DNA of 64,000 nt from Flavobacterium anhuiense (GCF_900101855.1 NZ_FMVC01000006.1:124001-188000), one strand, 5' to 3'; counted from the stretch's first letter, positions 34,236 to 43,163 are shown. The notes: a model not told the origin generated them from the sequence alone. Numbers and translations are program-made.

Positions 34236-34469
34236 CTCGTAGAGTTCCCCACGATGCGGTTTCAAAGCATCTCTTACTTGAATCATATTTTCGTCTGTTA
34301 CAACCATAAAAGCAATGGCGTACATTTCGTCTATGACTTTATATCCCGTAATATTTAAGGGCAATTTTTCTATTGCGATATATTCTTTTAGATGAATTTC
34401 GTGGTGTTCAGCAGTTTTAGCCGAAGCTGATCCGCGGAAATCCCAGATTAGTTTTATTTTTCTTGACAT
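34233..34469 (-). CDS. Small conserved-looking hypothetical protein
   Basis: The ATG at 34469 gives 78 residues starting MSRKIKLIWDFRG; an upstream ATG at 34586 adds a Cys-rich stretch that does not look coded. The protein has no signal or membrane segment. SASAKTAEHHEIHLKEYIAIEKL with three His residues in the middle and MYAIAFMVVTDENMIQVRDALKPHRGELYE at the end suggest a small alpha/beta fold, possibly a dimeric ferredoxin-like domain. I do not recognise the family. It converges on recQ. Confidence 0.6.
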   Translation of the reverse strand: MSRKIKLIWDFRGSASAKTAEHHEIHLKEYIAIEKLPLNITGYKVIDEMYAIAFMVVTDENMIQVRDALKPHRGELYE

Positions 34470-34886
34470 TTTTTTAAGTTTCAAAGTGACAGAGCGACAA
34501 AGGTACAAAGTCTTTATTAAAGATTCTGAGAAGCTAAGATTCTGAGCTTTTTTCTGTAGAAAACAAACCGCAATGCGCGTAACCATTCTTGAAGAAATCT
34601 TTTTAATCCAATTAATCTGTGGCTAAAAATAAATAGTAAGATTTTAGGAAGAGTAAATTTGCTGCTTAACTAACCGCAAAGTGCGATAAGATTAATTTTT
34701 CTTTGAGAATAAACACAAAGTTCGAAAAGCTATATCAACACAAAGCTTTGCGAGCTTTGTGTTTTTAGCAAACCGTACATAAAAAACTTAGCGCACTTTG
34801 AGGTTAATTATATAAAGTCAGTTCAAAATAGTACTTTTGCATGTTCTTTTCATAGAAAGAAAAGCTAATAGAATAAATAAGACAAA
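34470..34886. other. 417-nt non-coding stretch with a MITE-like element
   Basis: No ORF here looks coded. The stretch holds an A/T-rich part with GAAGCTAAGATTCTGAG-type sequence (34530-34550) and an inverted-repeat element at 34671-34806, listed separately. It ends just before the FAD oxidoreductase gene at 34887. No -7 match is evident close to that start. Confidence 0.6.
34671..34806. repeat. 136-bp inverted-repeat (MITE/REP-like) element
   Basis: The outer arms 34671-34690 (TAACCGCAAAGTGCGATAAG) and 34787-34806 are reverse complements at 18 of 20 bases. Inside is a perfect 9-bp hairpin (ACACAAAGC / GCTTTGTGT) around 34737-34761 with another CACAAAGTTCG copy upstream. It carries no coding sequence. 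The CAAAG-rich units resemble dispersed intergenic repeats of Flavobacterium genomes, from memory rather than from a search. Confidence 0.65.
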
Positions 34887-36446
34887 ATGCCTAAAGAACT
34901 TTTACTTCAAGTTACACCCGAAATTGCTGCAAACGAATCATTGCTAAAAGACTATTTGTCTAAGCAAATTAAAGTTTCTGCTCAAGAAATTCAGCACGTT
35001 TCAATTTTAAAACGCTCTATTGATGCACGTCAGAAAGCAATTAAAATTAATTTGAAAGTTCTTATTTATTTAAAAGGCGAACCCTTTCAGGAAACTAAAA
35101 TTGAACTTCCTATATATAAGGATGTTTCCAATGCGCAGGAAGTTATTGTTGTCGGAGCAGGCCCGGCTGGACTTTTTGCGGCATTGCAATTAATCGAATT
35201 AGGTTTAAAGCCAATTGTTTTAGAACGCGGAAAAGATGTTAGAGGCCGTCGTCGTGACTTGAAAGCGATAAACCGCGAGCATATCGTAAACGAAGATTCT
35301 AATTATTGTTTTGGAGAAGGTGGAGCAGGAACGTATTCTGATGGAAAATTATATACCCGTTCAAAAAAGCGTGGAGATGTAACTCGAATTCTAGAACTTT
35401 TAGTGGCTTTTGGAGCTTCTGAAGATATTTTGGTAGAAGCACATCCACATATTGGAACCAATAAGCTTCCTAAAATTATTGAAGATATCAGAAATAAAAT
35501 CCGAGAATTCGGGGGGCAAGTTTTGTTTGAAACCCGAGTAGATGATATTTTGGTAAAGAATAATGAAGTTGAGGGAATTGTAACGCAAAACGGAGATAAA
35601 ATTCACGCCAATAAATTAATCTTGGCAACGGGACATTCGGCTCGTGATATTTTTGAATTATTAGATAAAAAGAAAATTTTAATTGAAGCAAAACCTTTTG
35701 CTTTGGGAGTTCGAGCAGAACATTCACAGGAATTAATTGACAGCATTCAATACAGTTGTGATTTCCGTGGAGAACATTTGCCTCCAGCACCATATTCTAT
35801 CGTAAAACAAGTTAATGGCCGCGGAATGTATTCATTCTGTATGTGTCCGGGAGGTGTAATTGCGCCATGTGCGACAAGTCCGGGTGAAGTGGTTACAAAT
35901 GGTTGGTCGCCATCTAAACGTGATCAATCAACTGCAAATTCAGGAATTGTTGTCGAATTAAAATTGGAAGATTTTAAGCCTTTTGCAAAATTTGGAGCTT
36001 TGGCGGGGATGGAATTTCAAAAAAGTATCGAACAAAAAGCTTGGCATTTGGCTGGGCAAACCCAAAAAGTTCCAGCTCAAAGAATGATTGATTTCACTAA
36101 GAGTAAAGTTTCAGCAGATATTCCGAAAACTTCTTATGTGCCAGGAACTACTTCGGTTGAATTGGGACAGGTTTTTCCAGGATTTTTGACTCAGATTATG
36201 CGTCAGGGATTTCAAGAGTTCGGAAAATCAATGCGTGGTTATTTAACTAATGAAGCTATTTTGCATGCGCCAGAAAGCAGAACTTCATCGCCAGTTAGAA
36301 TTCCGAGAGATCCGATGACATTAGAACATTTGCAAATCAAAGGATTATATCCATGTGGAGAAGGTGCGGGTTATGCCGGAGGAATTATCTCTGCAGCCAT
36401 TGACGGAGAAAAATGTGCCTTGATGATTGCGGAGTCCTTGAAATAA
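34887..36446 (+). CDS. FAD-dependent oxidoreductase (COG2509-type dehydrogenase)
   Basis: This 519-residue flavoprotein has an N-terminal domain of about 80 residues (PKELLLQVTPEIAANESLLK) and then the FAD-binding VIVVGAGPAGLFAALQLIELGL near residue 88. The middle has CFGEGGAGTYSDGKLYTRSK, and the end CGEGAGYAGGIISAAIDGEKCA, which closes the FAD site. Proteins of this type are widespread but their substrate is not known; they are sometimes annotated as NAD(FAD)-utilising dehydrogenases. It is preceded by a large non-coding stretch and stands alone. Confidence 0.87.
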   Translation: MPKELLLQVTPEIAANESLLKDYLSKQIKVSAQEIQHVSILKRSIDARQKAIKINLKVLIYLKGEPFQETKIELPIYKDVSNAQEVIVVGAGPAGLFAALQLIELGLKPIVLERGKDVRGRRRDLKAINREHIVNEDSNYCFGEGGAGTYSDGKLYTRSKKRGDVTRILELLVAFGASEDILVEAHPHIGTNKLPKIIEDIRNKIREFGGQVLFETRVDDILVKNNEVEGIVTQNGDKIHANKLILATGHSARDIFELLDKKKILIEAKPFALGVRAEHSQELIDSIQYSCDFRGEHLPPAPYSIVKQVNGRGMYSFCMCPGGVIAPCATSPGEVVTNGWSPSKRDQSTANSGIVVELKLEDFKPFAKFGALAGMEFQKSIEQKAWHLAGQTQKVPAQRMIDFTKSKVSADIPKTSYVPGTTSVELGQVFPGFLTQIMRQGFQEFGKSMRGYLTNEAILHAPESRTSSPVRIPRDPMTLEHLQIKGLYPCGEGAGYAGGIISAAIDGEKCALMIAESLK

Positions 36447-36521
36447 TTGACTTCAGGTTTTTTGGTGTAGTAAAAAGATTGTTATCTTAGTGGTTTGATT
36501 GTAATAGAATTTGCCCCAAAG

Positions 36522-37223
36522 ATGACAATACAAGAAATAGAAAAAAAATACGGATTCAATTTTCCGCTTTTATACAAGCAATTAGACGCTGACGGTATGT
36601 TGGACGTCGGAGAATATGGTCCAAATTGGTATGCCGAAGTTTATCCAACCTTAAAAGATAATCCGCCTCTGCTTTTGCATTCTTATGATTTTGAATCGCT
36701 GAATTTGAAATCGGTTGCCGAAGAAATAGAAGAGCTCAGAGATCCAGAGGATTATCGAAATATCAATCCAGAATTTAAATTTATTCCGTTTGCCAAAAGT
36801 GGAGGTGGAGATCATTATTGTTTCTTTTTAAACGAAGAAAACAATGGCGATGTGCCGATTGTTTTTGTCTGGCACGACTCCAACGAAGTCAATTACCTGG
36901 CTAAAAACCTTCAGGATTTTATCTTCAAAGTTTTATTGATCGATATGTCAAAACAAGATGTTTATAATGGACTTACTGACGAGGAATTTAGAGAAGATAT
37001 AGAATCGGTATTTAAATCGCACAAAAAATATCTGACTGAGCAGCAAAATGACATCCTGTCCAACATTTTAAAAAGAGACATCATTGACTATGAAATACAT
37101 GTTTCACCAAAAATAGTAGAATCTGCGAGAGGATTACTGACTGATTTCGAATTAGAATCGATTGTTAATGAAGTAATTCCTTTCGATAAAATGAATCAGA
37201 GTTTTAAATATTCTAACGAATAA
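36522..37223 (+). CDS. SMI1/KNR4 (SUKH) family protein
   Basis: The ATG at 36522 gives 233 residues; an in-frame TTG nine codons earlier is unlikely. Near the N-terminus lie IQEIEKKYGFNFPLLYKQL and, further on, IPFAKSGGGDHYCFFL and VFVWHDSNEVNYLAKNLQDFI. This is the SUKH core pattern of a Gly-rich acidic turn, then W-H-D and the closing helix. SUKH proteins often act as immunity proteins against polymorphic toxins, but many are orphans. No toxin is nearby. The last third (residues about 150-233) is a helical tail of unknown type. A second orphan gene follows 48 nt later. Confidence 0.7.
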   Translation: MTIQEIEKKYGFNFPLLYKQLDADGMLDVGEYGPNWYAEVYPTLKDNPPLLLHSYDFESLNLKSVAEEIEELRDPEDYRNINPEFKFIPFAKSGGGDHYCFFLNEENNGDVPIVFVWHDSNEVNYLAKNLQDFIFKVLLIDMSKQDVYNGLTDEEFREDIESVFKSHKKYLTEQQNDILSNILKRDIIDYEIHVSPKIVESARGLLTDFELESIVNEVIPFDKMNQSFKYSNE

Positions 37224-37271
37224 TTCTTTACAGAAAAATACTACTATATTTGCGTAAAAAATAATAATATA

Positions 37272-38360
37272 ATGGCGGGTTTTTTTTCCAATTTATTTAA
37301 TAGAAATAATGATGCAAAATCGATTATTTCCTTTGATGTGATTGATTCTATTTATAGTCATTTGTATCATGAATCTAATAGTTTAGAATTCAAAGTAAAA
37401 GGACTTCATGAAAATGTTACTGTAAATTTATATTCTGTTCCATCCTCATTAGATCACGAAGAAGGAAGAGCAGAAATTAAAAAAGCGGGGTTTAATAATG
37501 CGTATGAAGTTCTGAACGAACTTTATAAAAAACTGAATATTGGAGGCCTGTCAGAAGAAGCCATGCAAGATGACTTACAATATGATTTTATTCATATTCA
37601 GTTTTATTCGGAGCCAACTGTAGAGGAGAAAAAGTTTTTTAAACGTTCTATAAAAAACTTTGTAATCTTTTTTTGCTGTACGAATAGTTTGGAAGTAAAT
37701 GACTTTAGGATGTTGTATTCAGGGAAACATTTCTTCGATTACACAAGAGGGTTGCTGGAGAGCGAAGTTATTGAAGTGAATAATCCAAAGAATGAAAGTG
37801 AGACAATTGGGATTAGGGACTTTAAAGTGGTTTTACAAGGGATCTGCCAATATTTAAATATTGAAATTCCAGAAACAATTGAACTTCCTTCGTCTGAAAA
37901 TTTAGTAGAAAGAGAAGAAGCTACCATACAATCCTTTGAGGAATTTATCAATTTAGTTTCTAGAGAAAATATTGAAGAAGAAGAACTCAAAAAGCAGTCA
38001 GAAATACTTTTTAAAAACTATCTAAAAGGCAGTAAAGAATATCACGCGATTGTTGAGGGGCATTTTGATTTCTTTGAGAATATCAATGCTTGGAACAGTG
38101 ACTGGAAATTTGATCCTGAAGATGCTGAATATTTCATTTCTGAATTGATTGGTGAAGATTTTAAGTTCGATTATCCAGAAGAAACCTATAGCCATGATCT
38201 TTTTCCTTACATTCAGTCGGAATTAGAAAAATTAAATCTAGAGCTAATGACTTACGAAACCTATGGAGACAATTATTTGTTTTTTGTGGCAAATAAAAAC
38301 GAAGTAGAAAGAATTCTAGAGTTATCTGAAATTACAAAAATTGAAGTTACTCAGTTGTAA
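37272..38360 (+). CDS. Hypothetical acidic protein next to the SUKH gene
   Basis: A 362-residue soluble protein, rich in Glu and Phe, without signal peptide, membrane segment or known motif. It has two halves: residues 1-190 with IQFYSEPTVEEKKFFKRSIKNFVIFF, and a helical part 225-362 after an acidic linker. The second half has FDFFENINAWNSDWKFDPEDAEYFISELIGEDF and ends in ELSEITKIEVTQL, an alpha/beta pattern. I do not recognise the family. It follows a SUKH protein by 48 nt and so may belong to the same accessory (immunity-like) set, which is inferred from position only. Confidence 0.75.
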   Translation: MAGFFSNLFNRNNDAKSIISFDVIDSIYSHLYHESNSLEFKVKGLHENVTVNLYSVPSSLDHEEGRAEIKKAGFNNAYEVLNELYKKLNIGGLSEEAMQDDLQYDFIHIQFYSEPTVEEKKFFKRSIKNFVIFFCCTNSLEVNDFRMLYSGKHFFDYTRGLLESEVIEVNNPKNESETIGIRDFKVVLQGICQYLNIEIPETIELPSSENLVEREEATIQSFEEFINLVSRENIEEEELKKQSEILFKNYLKGSKEYHAIVEGHFDFFENINAWNSDWKFDPEDAEYFISELIGEDFKFDYPEETYSHDLFPYIQSELEKLNLELMTYETYGDNYLFFVANKNEVERILELSEITKIEVTQL

Positions 38361-38448
38361 TAGATAGCCACGAATTCACGAGTTTTATTTCAAAATCTAT
38401 ACGTAAAGTTTTTAAAATAAAATTCGTGAATTTGTGGCAAAAACATTT

Positions 38449-39408
38449 TTACGGTATCAAAATAATTTTCCCTGTGCTTTTTCTGCTTTCTAGGAAATCG
38501 TGCGCTAGTTTTCCTTCTGATAATTTGAAAGATGTTGGTTCTGAAAGTTTGATTTTTCCTTCGGTAATCCAATTGAATAACTGAGTCGCTCTTTTGATTC
38601 GTTCTTCTTTAGAATTTAAATAACTCCACAAATCGCCTCCAGTCAAAGTTTTAGAGCTGTCCATAAGCATTCTCGGATCTACAGGTGCTGGATTGCCGCC
38701 TGCCATTCCGAAGAAAACAACTTGCCCGCATTCTTTAGTGACTTCAAAACTTTCCATTAAAGTGCTCCCAATACTGTCGTAAACAGCATCGACACCGTTT
38801 GGAACCACTTTAAAAACTTGCGATTTCCAATCTTCATTATAAAGAAAAACATGATCTGCACCTTGCTCAAAACCGATTTTGGCTTTTTCTGCAGATGAGG
38901 TTAATCCAATAACTCTCGCACCCAAAAGTTTACTGATTTGAGTTAAAATCTGTCCAACTCCGCCAGCAACTGCATGTACTAAAACAGTTTCTCCCTTTGC
39001 AGTTTTATGACTGTCTGTAGCCAAATAATGAGCGGTTAAGCCTTGAAGTAAAACAGAAGCGGCGATTTCAAAAGAAATGCTTTCAGACAATGGAATAATG
39101 TGATTTACATTAACGGCAACCAATTCTGCATTGGCAAATGGTACGTCGGCAAAAGCCACACGATCACCTACTTTAAATTCTGGATGATTGTTAGCATCGA
39201 CCACAATTCCTGCGCCTTCATAACCGGCAATAAAAGGAGGATTTCCTTTTAAATGATAATTTCCTTTTCGGCGGTAAACATCAGCAAAGTTTAATCCGAT
39301 GGCTTTCATCTCGACTAAAATCTCATCTTGTTTTAGTTGCGGATTAGGGATTTCTATATATTCTAAAACATCTGATTCTCCAAAAGAAGAAAAGGTAAGT
39401 GCTTTCAT
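38449..39408 (-). CDS. NADPH:quinone oxidoreductase-like zinc-type alcohol dehydrogenase superfamily protein
   Basis: This 319-residue medium-chain reductase has MKALTFSSFGESDVLEYIEIPNPQL and GLNFADVYRRKGNY at the N-terminus. It has the nucleotide-binding loop VHAVAGGVGQILTQISKLLGARVIGLTSS near residues 147-175 and VDAVYDSIGSTL later. Zinc-binding Cys are absent, as in the quinone reductase (QOR) branch, so it likely uses NADPH to reduce quinones or enones. It stands alone; the 3' neighbour on the plus strand converges. A perfect palindrome lies 87 nt upstream of its start. Confidence 0.9.
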   Translation of the reverse strand: MKALTFSSFGESDVLEYIEIPNPQLKQDEILVEMKAIGLNFADVYRRKGNYHLKGNPPFIAGYEGAGIVVDANNHPEFKVGDRVAFADVPFANAELVAVNVNHIIPLSESISFEIAASVLLQGLTAHYLATDSHKTAKGETVLVHAVAGGVGQILTQISKLLGARVIGLTSSAEKAKIGFEQGADHVFLYNEDWKSQVFKVVPNGVDAVYDSIGSTLMESFEVTKECGQVVFFGMAGGNPAPVDPRMLMDSSKTLTGGDLWSYLNSKEERIKRATQLFNWITEGKIKLSEPTSFKLSEGKLAHDFLESRKSTGKIILIP

Positions 39409-39494
39409 TTTTTTAATATTTTAAGAAAGCAAAGTTCGTGAAAAATCCAAAAAGAAAAAGCCTCAAAATAATTGGAGGCTTTGGTTTATTTTTT

Positions 39495-39530
39495 CTTTGC
39501 CACTCCCGATAGCTATCGGGAGTGGCAAAG
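39495..39530. repeat. Perfect 36-bp palindrome (terminator or REP-type)
   Basis: Bases 39495-39512 (CTTTGCCACTCCCGATAG) are exactly the reverse complement of 39513-39530. It has no loop in the DNA form, but an RNA hairpin with a short loop would be very stable. It lies 9 nt beyond the aminopeptidase P stop codon, so it probably ends that transcript. The core CCCGATAGCTATCGGG resembles a motif I recall as frequent between Flavobacterium genes. Confidence 0.8.
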
Positions 39531-39538
39531 AATAGAAA

Positions 39539-40942
39539 TTAAATTTTAGGAAATTTCATTTCATTAAAAGTGCTTTTCTGTTTAGCTAAAGCCTCAATGT
39601 CTTGCCATTTTCTTGGTGACTCTGCAGAAAGGTTTTCGTATGAATTTTTTAGCATTAAAATATCATCTTCGATACGAACGCCGATATTCCACCATTTTTT
39701 ATCGCATTTGCTGTTTGCGGGAATGTAAATTCCAGGCTCAACAGTTAGAATCATATTTTCTTTTAGAGTTCCCATATAGTTTCCTTTGTCATGAACATCT
39801 AGGCCAAGAAAGTGTGAGCAGCCGTGCGGATAATATATTCGGGCGTCTTTTGGATCTGTAATAATTCCTAATTTAATTAATCCAGCGGCAATAACTTCTT
39901 TTGCCTTTTTGTTCAAATCCTGAATTGGAGTTCCTTCTTTACAAAGTTTAAAAACTTCCTCTTGAGCGTCATAAACTATCTGATAAATTGCTTTTTGCTC
40001 TTCGGTAAATTTTCCGTTAGCAGGAATTGTTCTGGTAACATCTGCAGAATAACCGTGATATTCAGAACCAACATCCATTAATAATAATTGATTGTCAATT
40101 TTTGTAGCATTGTTTTCTCCGTAATGCAAAATACATCCGTTTGCACCAGCACCAACAATTGGAGGATAGCCTTCGCCTTCGGCGCCATAGTGCCTGTGAA
40201 TATATGCATGAATTCCGTCAGCTTCATTTTCGCTCATATCAGGGCCAACCGCTTTCATCACTTCATTGTGGGCAACGCAGGAAAGTTTTACTGTTTTGCG
40301 CATCAAGACAAGTTCTTCTGGTGTTTTGATTTCGCGAAGAGAATTTGTGATATTGTTAAACAAATCTATCGAAGCTTCATTTTCTGTTGTAATTCCGGCT
40401 TTAGATTTAAACGATTTCAGCAATGCAAACAAATTGTCTGGATGATTACTTTCTGTAACATCTGTTGGAAACTTGTCATAAATGATTTTGTCAAATTTTG
40501 AAAAATCAATTGGAAATGCATTAAAATCTTTTCCGTTGTAAACGGTTGTAAAACCTAATTTAGATTTTGCACCTTCAATTCCTAAACGTCTTCCTGTCCA
40601 CATTTCGCGCGCAGCATTTCTTTCTCGTACAAAAAGCACTTCAGTATATTTTTCTGTTCCCTGTGGTTCTTTAAAAAGCAATAAAATGGCGTCTGGTTCT
40701 TTATATCCCGCCAGATAATATAAATCAGGATTTCCGTGATAGTTGTAATTAATATCTTTTGAAAAAACTCTTTCAGGATAAGAAAAAACAACAGCAACTG
40801 AATTAGCAGGCATTAAAGCTCTAAAAGCTTCACGGCGTCCTTGATGAAATTCTTTTGTGAGGTAATCTGTTGGAAGGTTTTCTTGCGAATGAGCAAATGG
40901 CGCAGTCAAGGCGAATACAAACAAGAATAGAAATTGTTTCAT
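39539..40942 (-). CDS. Secreted aminopeptidase P (Xaa-Pro aminopeptidase, M24)
   Basis: The ATG at 40942 gives 467 residues starting with a signal peptide (MKQFLFLFVFALTAPFAHSQ); the ATG at 40987 would put a charged tail in front of it. The N-terminal domain is followed by the pita-bread metallopeptidase domain. Metal ligands can be read in LLMDVGSEYHGYSADVTRTI (two Asp), PHGCSHFLGLDVHD (His), TVEPGIYIP (Glu) and VRIEDDILM (Glu). It removes N-terminal residues before proline, probably in the periplasm. It is a monocistronic gene with a palindrome directly downstream. Confidence 0.93.
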   Translation of the reverse strand: MKQFLFLFVFALTAPFAHSQENLPTDYLTKEFHQGRREAFRALMPANSVAVVFSYPERVFSKDINYNYHGNPDLYYLAGYKEPDAILLLFKEPQGTEKYTEVLFVRERNAAREMWTGRRLGIEGAKSKLGFTTVYNGKDFNAFPIDFSKFDKIIYDKFPTDVTESNHPDNLFALLKSFKSKAGITTENEASIDLFNNITNSLREIKTPEELVLMRKTVKLSCVAHNEVMKAVGPDMSENEADGIHAYIHRHYGAEGEGYPPIVGAGANGCILHYGENNATKIDNQLLLMDVGSEYHGYSADVTRTIPANGKFTEEQKAIYQIVYDAQEEVFKLCKEGTPIQDLNKKAKEVIAAGLIKLGIITDPKDARIYYPHGCSHFLGLDVHDKGNYMGTLKENMILTVEPGIYIPANSKCDKKWWNIGVRIEDDILMLKNSYENLSAESPRKWQDIEALAKQKSTFNEMKFPKI

Positions 40943-41201
40943 TTTTTGGTTTTTTATTGATGATTTTTCGTTTTTTGATCGATGCAAATTACAAAAAAAA
41001 TAATGTCGCTTGTTTTATTTTAAACATTTGAGCGATAAAACTTTAAATAAATTGTAGTAACTTAGATACAGAAAATTGCGGGTTATCCTCAAAATAAAAC
41101 TTCGATAAACCTGTAACTGGGCATGAATATTGAGAAAAGAATTTTTATAGAATTATTTTACACTTCAAAAATCAAATTATAAATCTTTAAAATCCACTTT
41201 T

Positions 41202-41639
41202 ATGAAAAAATACACATTTGCAGTCCTTTCAGTTTTAACGTTATTAATTGCTTCATGTTCGGCATCAAGATCTGCTTCTAATACAGGCGATTTGTTTGGA
41301 ACAACTTGGGAGTTGGAATATATCTCAGGGCCAAGAATTGCTTTTGAAGGATTATACCCAAATAAAAAACCACAGCTTACTTTTGATGAAAAAGAAACAA
41401 AAGTATATGGCAATAATGGATGCAACGGTTATAGCGCGTCTTATACTTTAAAAGGAAAGTCTTTGACTTTTGGAGAAGAAGGACCAACTACAATGATGTT
41501 TTGTGAGGGTGGAGGTGAGCAAGTATTCCTAAAACAAATTAGACAAATTACAAGTTATTCTATTGATAAAGACGGCAAATTAAATTTAATTCAAGGCGAC
41601 GTACCGATGATGCGATTTAAAAAAGTAGCAAAACAATAG
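41202..41639 (+). CDS. META (HslJ-like) domain lipoprotein
   Basis: A 145-residue lipoprotein with signal peptide and lipobox LIASC (Cys near residue 19). The META domain reads TWELEYISGPRIAFEGLYPNKKPQLTFDEKETKVYGNNGCNGYSASY in the first half (GNNGCNGY is the family mark) and FGEEGPTTMMFCEG in the second. HslJ-like proteins sit in the envelope and are tied to stress tolerance, with no known reaction. It is followed by a strong bidirectional terminator and converges on msrA. Confidence 0.9.
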   Translation: MKKYTFAVLSVLTLLIASCSASRSASNTGDLFGTTWELEYISGPRIAFEGLYPNKKPQLTFDEKETKVYGNNGCNGYSASYTLKGKSLTFGEEGPTTMMFCEGGGEQVFLKQIRQITSYSIDKDGKLNLIQGDVPMMRFKKVAKQ

Positions 41640-41658
41640 TTTAAATGACAATATAAGA

Positions 41659-41690
41659 AAAGGGGAAATGATTATTCATTTCCCCTTTTT
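41659..41690. terminator. Bidirectional terminator between META lipoprotein and msrA
   Basis: A perfect 14-bp stem (AAAAGGGGAAATGA at 41659-41672 with its complement at 41677-41690) closes a TTAT loop and is followed by T-rich sequence in one direction and A-rich in the other. It serves both convergent genes. Confidence 0.92.
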
Positions 41691-41699
41691 TGTTTTCGT

Positions 41700-42308
41700 T
41701 TACTGTTTCTTTTTGAGTTTGTCTTTAAAAACCTTTTCAAACTTTTCTAGTTTAGGCTGAATTACCATTTTGCAATACGGCTGATTTTTATTGTTAGCAT
41801 AATAATTCTGATGATAATCTTCGGCTTTGTAAAAAACTTTAAAAGGTTCCAATTTCGTCACAATCGGATTGTTGTAAACCTTCGCTTTGTTTAGTTCAGC
41901 AATAATGCTTTGAGCGGCTTTTTTCTGTTCGTCATTTTTATAGAAAATAACAGAACGGTACTGCGTGCCAACATCCGCTCCCTGACGATTTAAAGTTGTC
42001 GGATCGTGAACGGTAAAAAACACTTTAAAGATTTCGTTTATATCAGTTATGTTTTTATCGTATGTAATCTGCACGACTTCGGCATGACCAGTTTCTCCAG
42101 TACAAACCTCTTCGTAAGTTGGATTTACAGTTTTTCCGCCAGAAAATCCAGAAACAACAGATTTTACTCCATCTAGATTTTCGTAAACGGCTTCAACGCA
42201 CCAGTAACAGCCTCCGCCTAGTGTAATTGTTTCTAGATTGGCTTTTTTATTTTGGGAAATGCCATTTAGCGAAAGCGCAAAAAGACATATTAAAAGTATA
42301 TTTTTCAT
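41700..42308 (-). CDS. msrA: Peptide-methionine (S)-S-oxide reductase, exported
   Basis: The ATG at 42308 gives 202 residues with a signal peptide (MKNILLICLFALSLNGISQ); the ATG at 42347 lies inside the end of the msrB gene and would spoil the signal. GGGCYWCVEAVY holds the catalytic Cys near residue 36, followed by GEVCTGETGHAEVVQI and PTTLNRQGADVGTQYRSVIFY. It repairs methionine-S-sulfoxide in envelope proteins. It follows msrB by 7 nt on the same strand, so the pair covers both sulfoxide stereoisomers outside the cytoplasm. Confidence 0.95.
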   Translation of the reverse strand: MKNILLICLFALSLNGISQNKKANLETITLGGGCYWCVEAVYENLDGVKSVVSGFSGGKTVNPTYEEVCTGETGHAEVVQITYDKNITDINEIFKVFFTVHDPTTLNRQGADVGTQYRSVIFYKNDEQKKAAQSIIAELNKAKVYNNPIVTKLEPFKVFYKAEDYHQNYYANNKNQPYCKMVIQPKLEKFEKVFKDKLKKKQ

Positions 42309-42315
42309 TTTTAAA

Positions 42316-42870
42316 TTATTTATTATCTGGAATAAAATCAAGAGCAATCGAGTTCATGCAGTAGCGTTTTCCCGTTGGCGCAGGACCATCATCAAATATG
42401 TGCCCTAAATGTCCACCACAGCGTCCGCATAGCGTTTCAATTCTTTCCATTCCAAGAGAATTATCTTCTTTAAAAACAATGCTTTTTTTGTTTTCTTGTT
42501 CATAGAAACTTGGCCATCCGCAGCTGCTAGAGAATTTTGCTGTAGATCTAAAAAGCAAGTTGCCACAAGAAGCGCAGTAATAGGTTCCTTTTTCATCGGT
42601 GTTCCAATATTTTCCAGTAAAAGGTCTTTCTGTGTCAGCTTCACGCATTACGGCATAGACATCTTCTGGTAAAACCTTTTTCCATTCGGCATTGCTCACG
42701 TTTAATTTCTTCGTGTCGGTATTAGAATAATAAGGATTTCCGGGTTTGCTGATTTTATTTTCCATAACAACTGTGTTTGCAGATTGTTTTTTTGTGTTTT
42801 GTCCACAGGCTTGTAAAACAAAGAGCGGGAGTAAAAAGCAGAGGCTGAAAATTAGATTTTTAGATTTCAT
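42316..42870 (-). CDS. msrB: Peptide-methionine (R)-S-oxide reductase, lipoprotein
   Basis: The ATG at 42870 gives 184 residues starting MKSKNLIFSLCFLLPLFVLQACGQ, a lipoprotein signal with LQAC lipobox; the ATG at 42924 adds 18 residues without function. The MsrB domain has CASCGNLLF and CGRCGGHLGHIFDDGP (two CxxC zinc pairs) and RYCMNSIALDF with the catalytic Cys. It reduces methionine-R-sulfoxide and is probably attached to a membrane on its periplasmic side. It precedes msrA by 7 nt. Confidence 0.95.
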   Translation of the reverse strand: MKSKNLIFSLCFLLPLFVLQACGQNTKKQSANTVVMENKISKPGNPYYSNTDTKKLNVSNAEWKKVLPEDVYAVMREADTERPFTGKYWNTDEKGTYYCASCGNLLFRSTAKFSSSCGWPSFYEQENKKSIVFKEDNSLGMERIETLCGRCGGHLGHIFDDGPAPTGKRYCMNSIALDFIPDNK

Positions 42871-43138
42871 AAGTTCTTGGGTGATTAATCTGTACATCAA
42901 AGATACGTTGAGAATTAGCTTCAAAATACAAGGTGTGTTATTATTGAGATTTTTTTAAGTGTGTTTTAACTTTTTATTAGTTACGTAAAACAACGCAATG
43001 TAGTTTTTATGTCTTAATTTTAACTGCTTTTAAAATTTAGTATAAATTACAGCGTTGTAAATCAATGAAATAGGGATTGAGTTAAAACCTTAATTTTTGC
43101 CAAGCTGAATTAGCATTTTTAAGCCATTTCTTTTTTCG

Positions 43139-43146
43139 TATTTTTG
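43139..43146 (+). promoter_or_regulatory. -7 element upstream of idi
   Basis: TATTTTTG fits TANNTTTG and ends 17 nt before the idi start. The -33 element is not clear in the A/T-rich sequence ahead of it. The 293-nt gap (42871-43163) holds nothing else that I can identify. Confidence 0.4.
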
Positions 43147-43163
43147 TTTGCTTAAGAAGCCTT

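Noticed and set aside
40088..40501. 137-residue plus-strand ORF rich in Cys and Phe inside the aminopeptidase P gene
   Set aside because: It is antisense to a well-supported gene with intact metal ligands, and its composition is that of a shadow frame.
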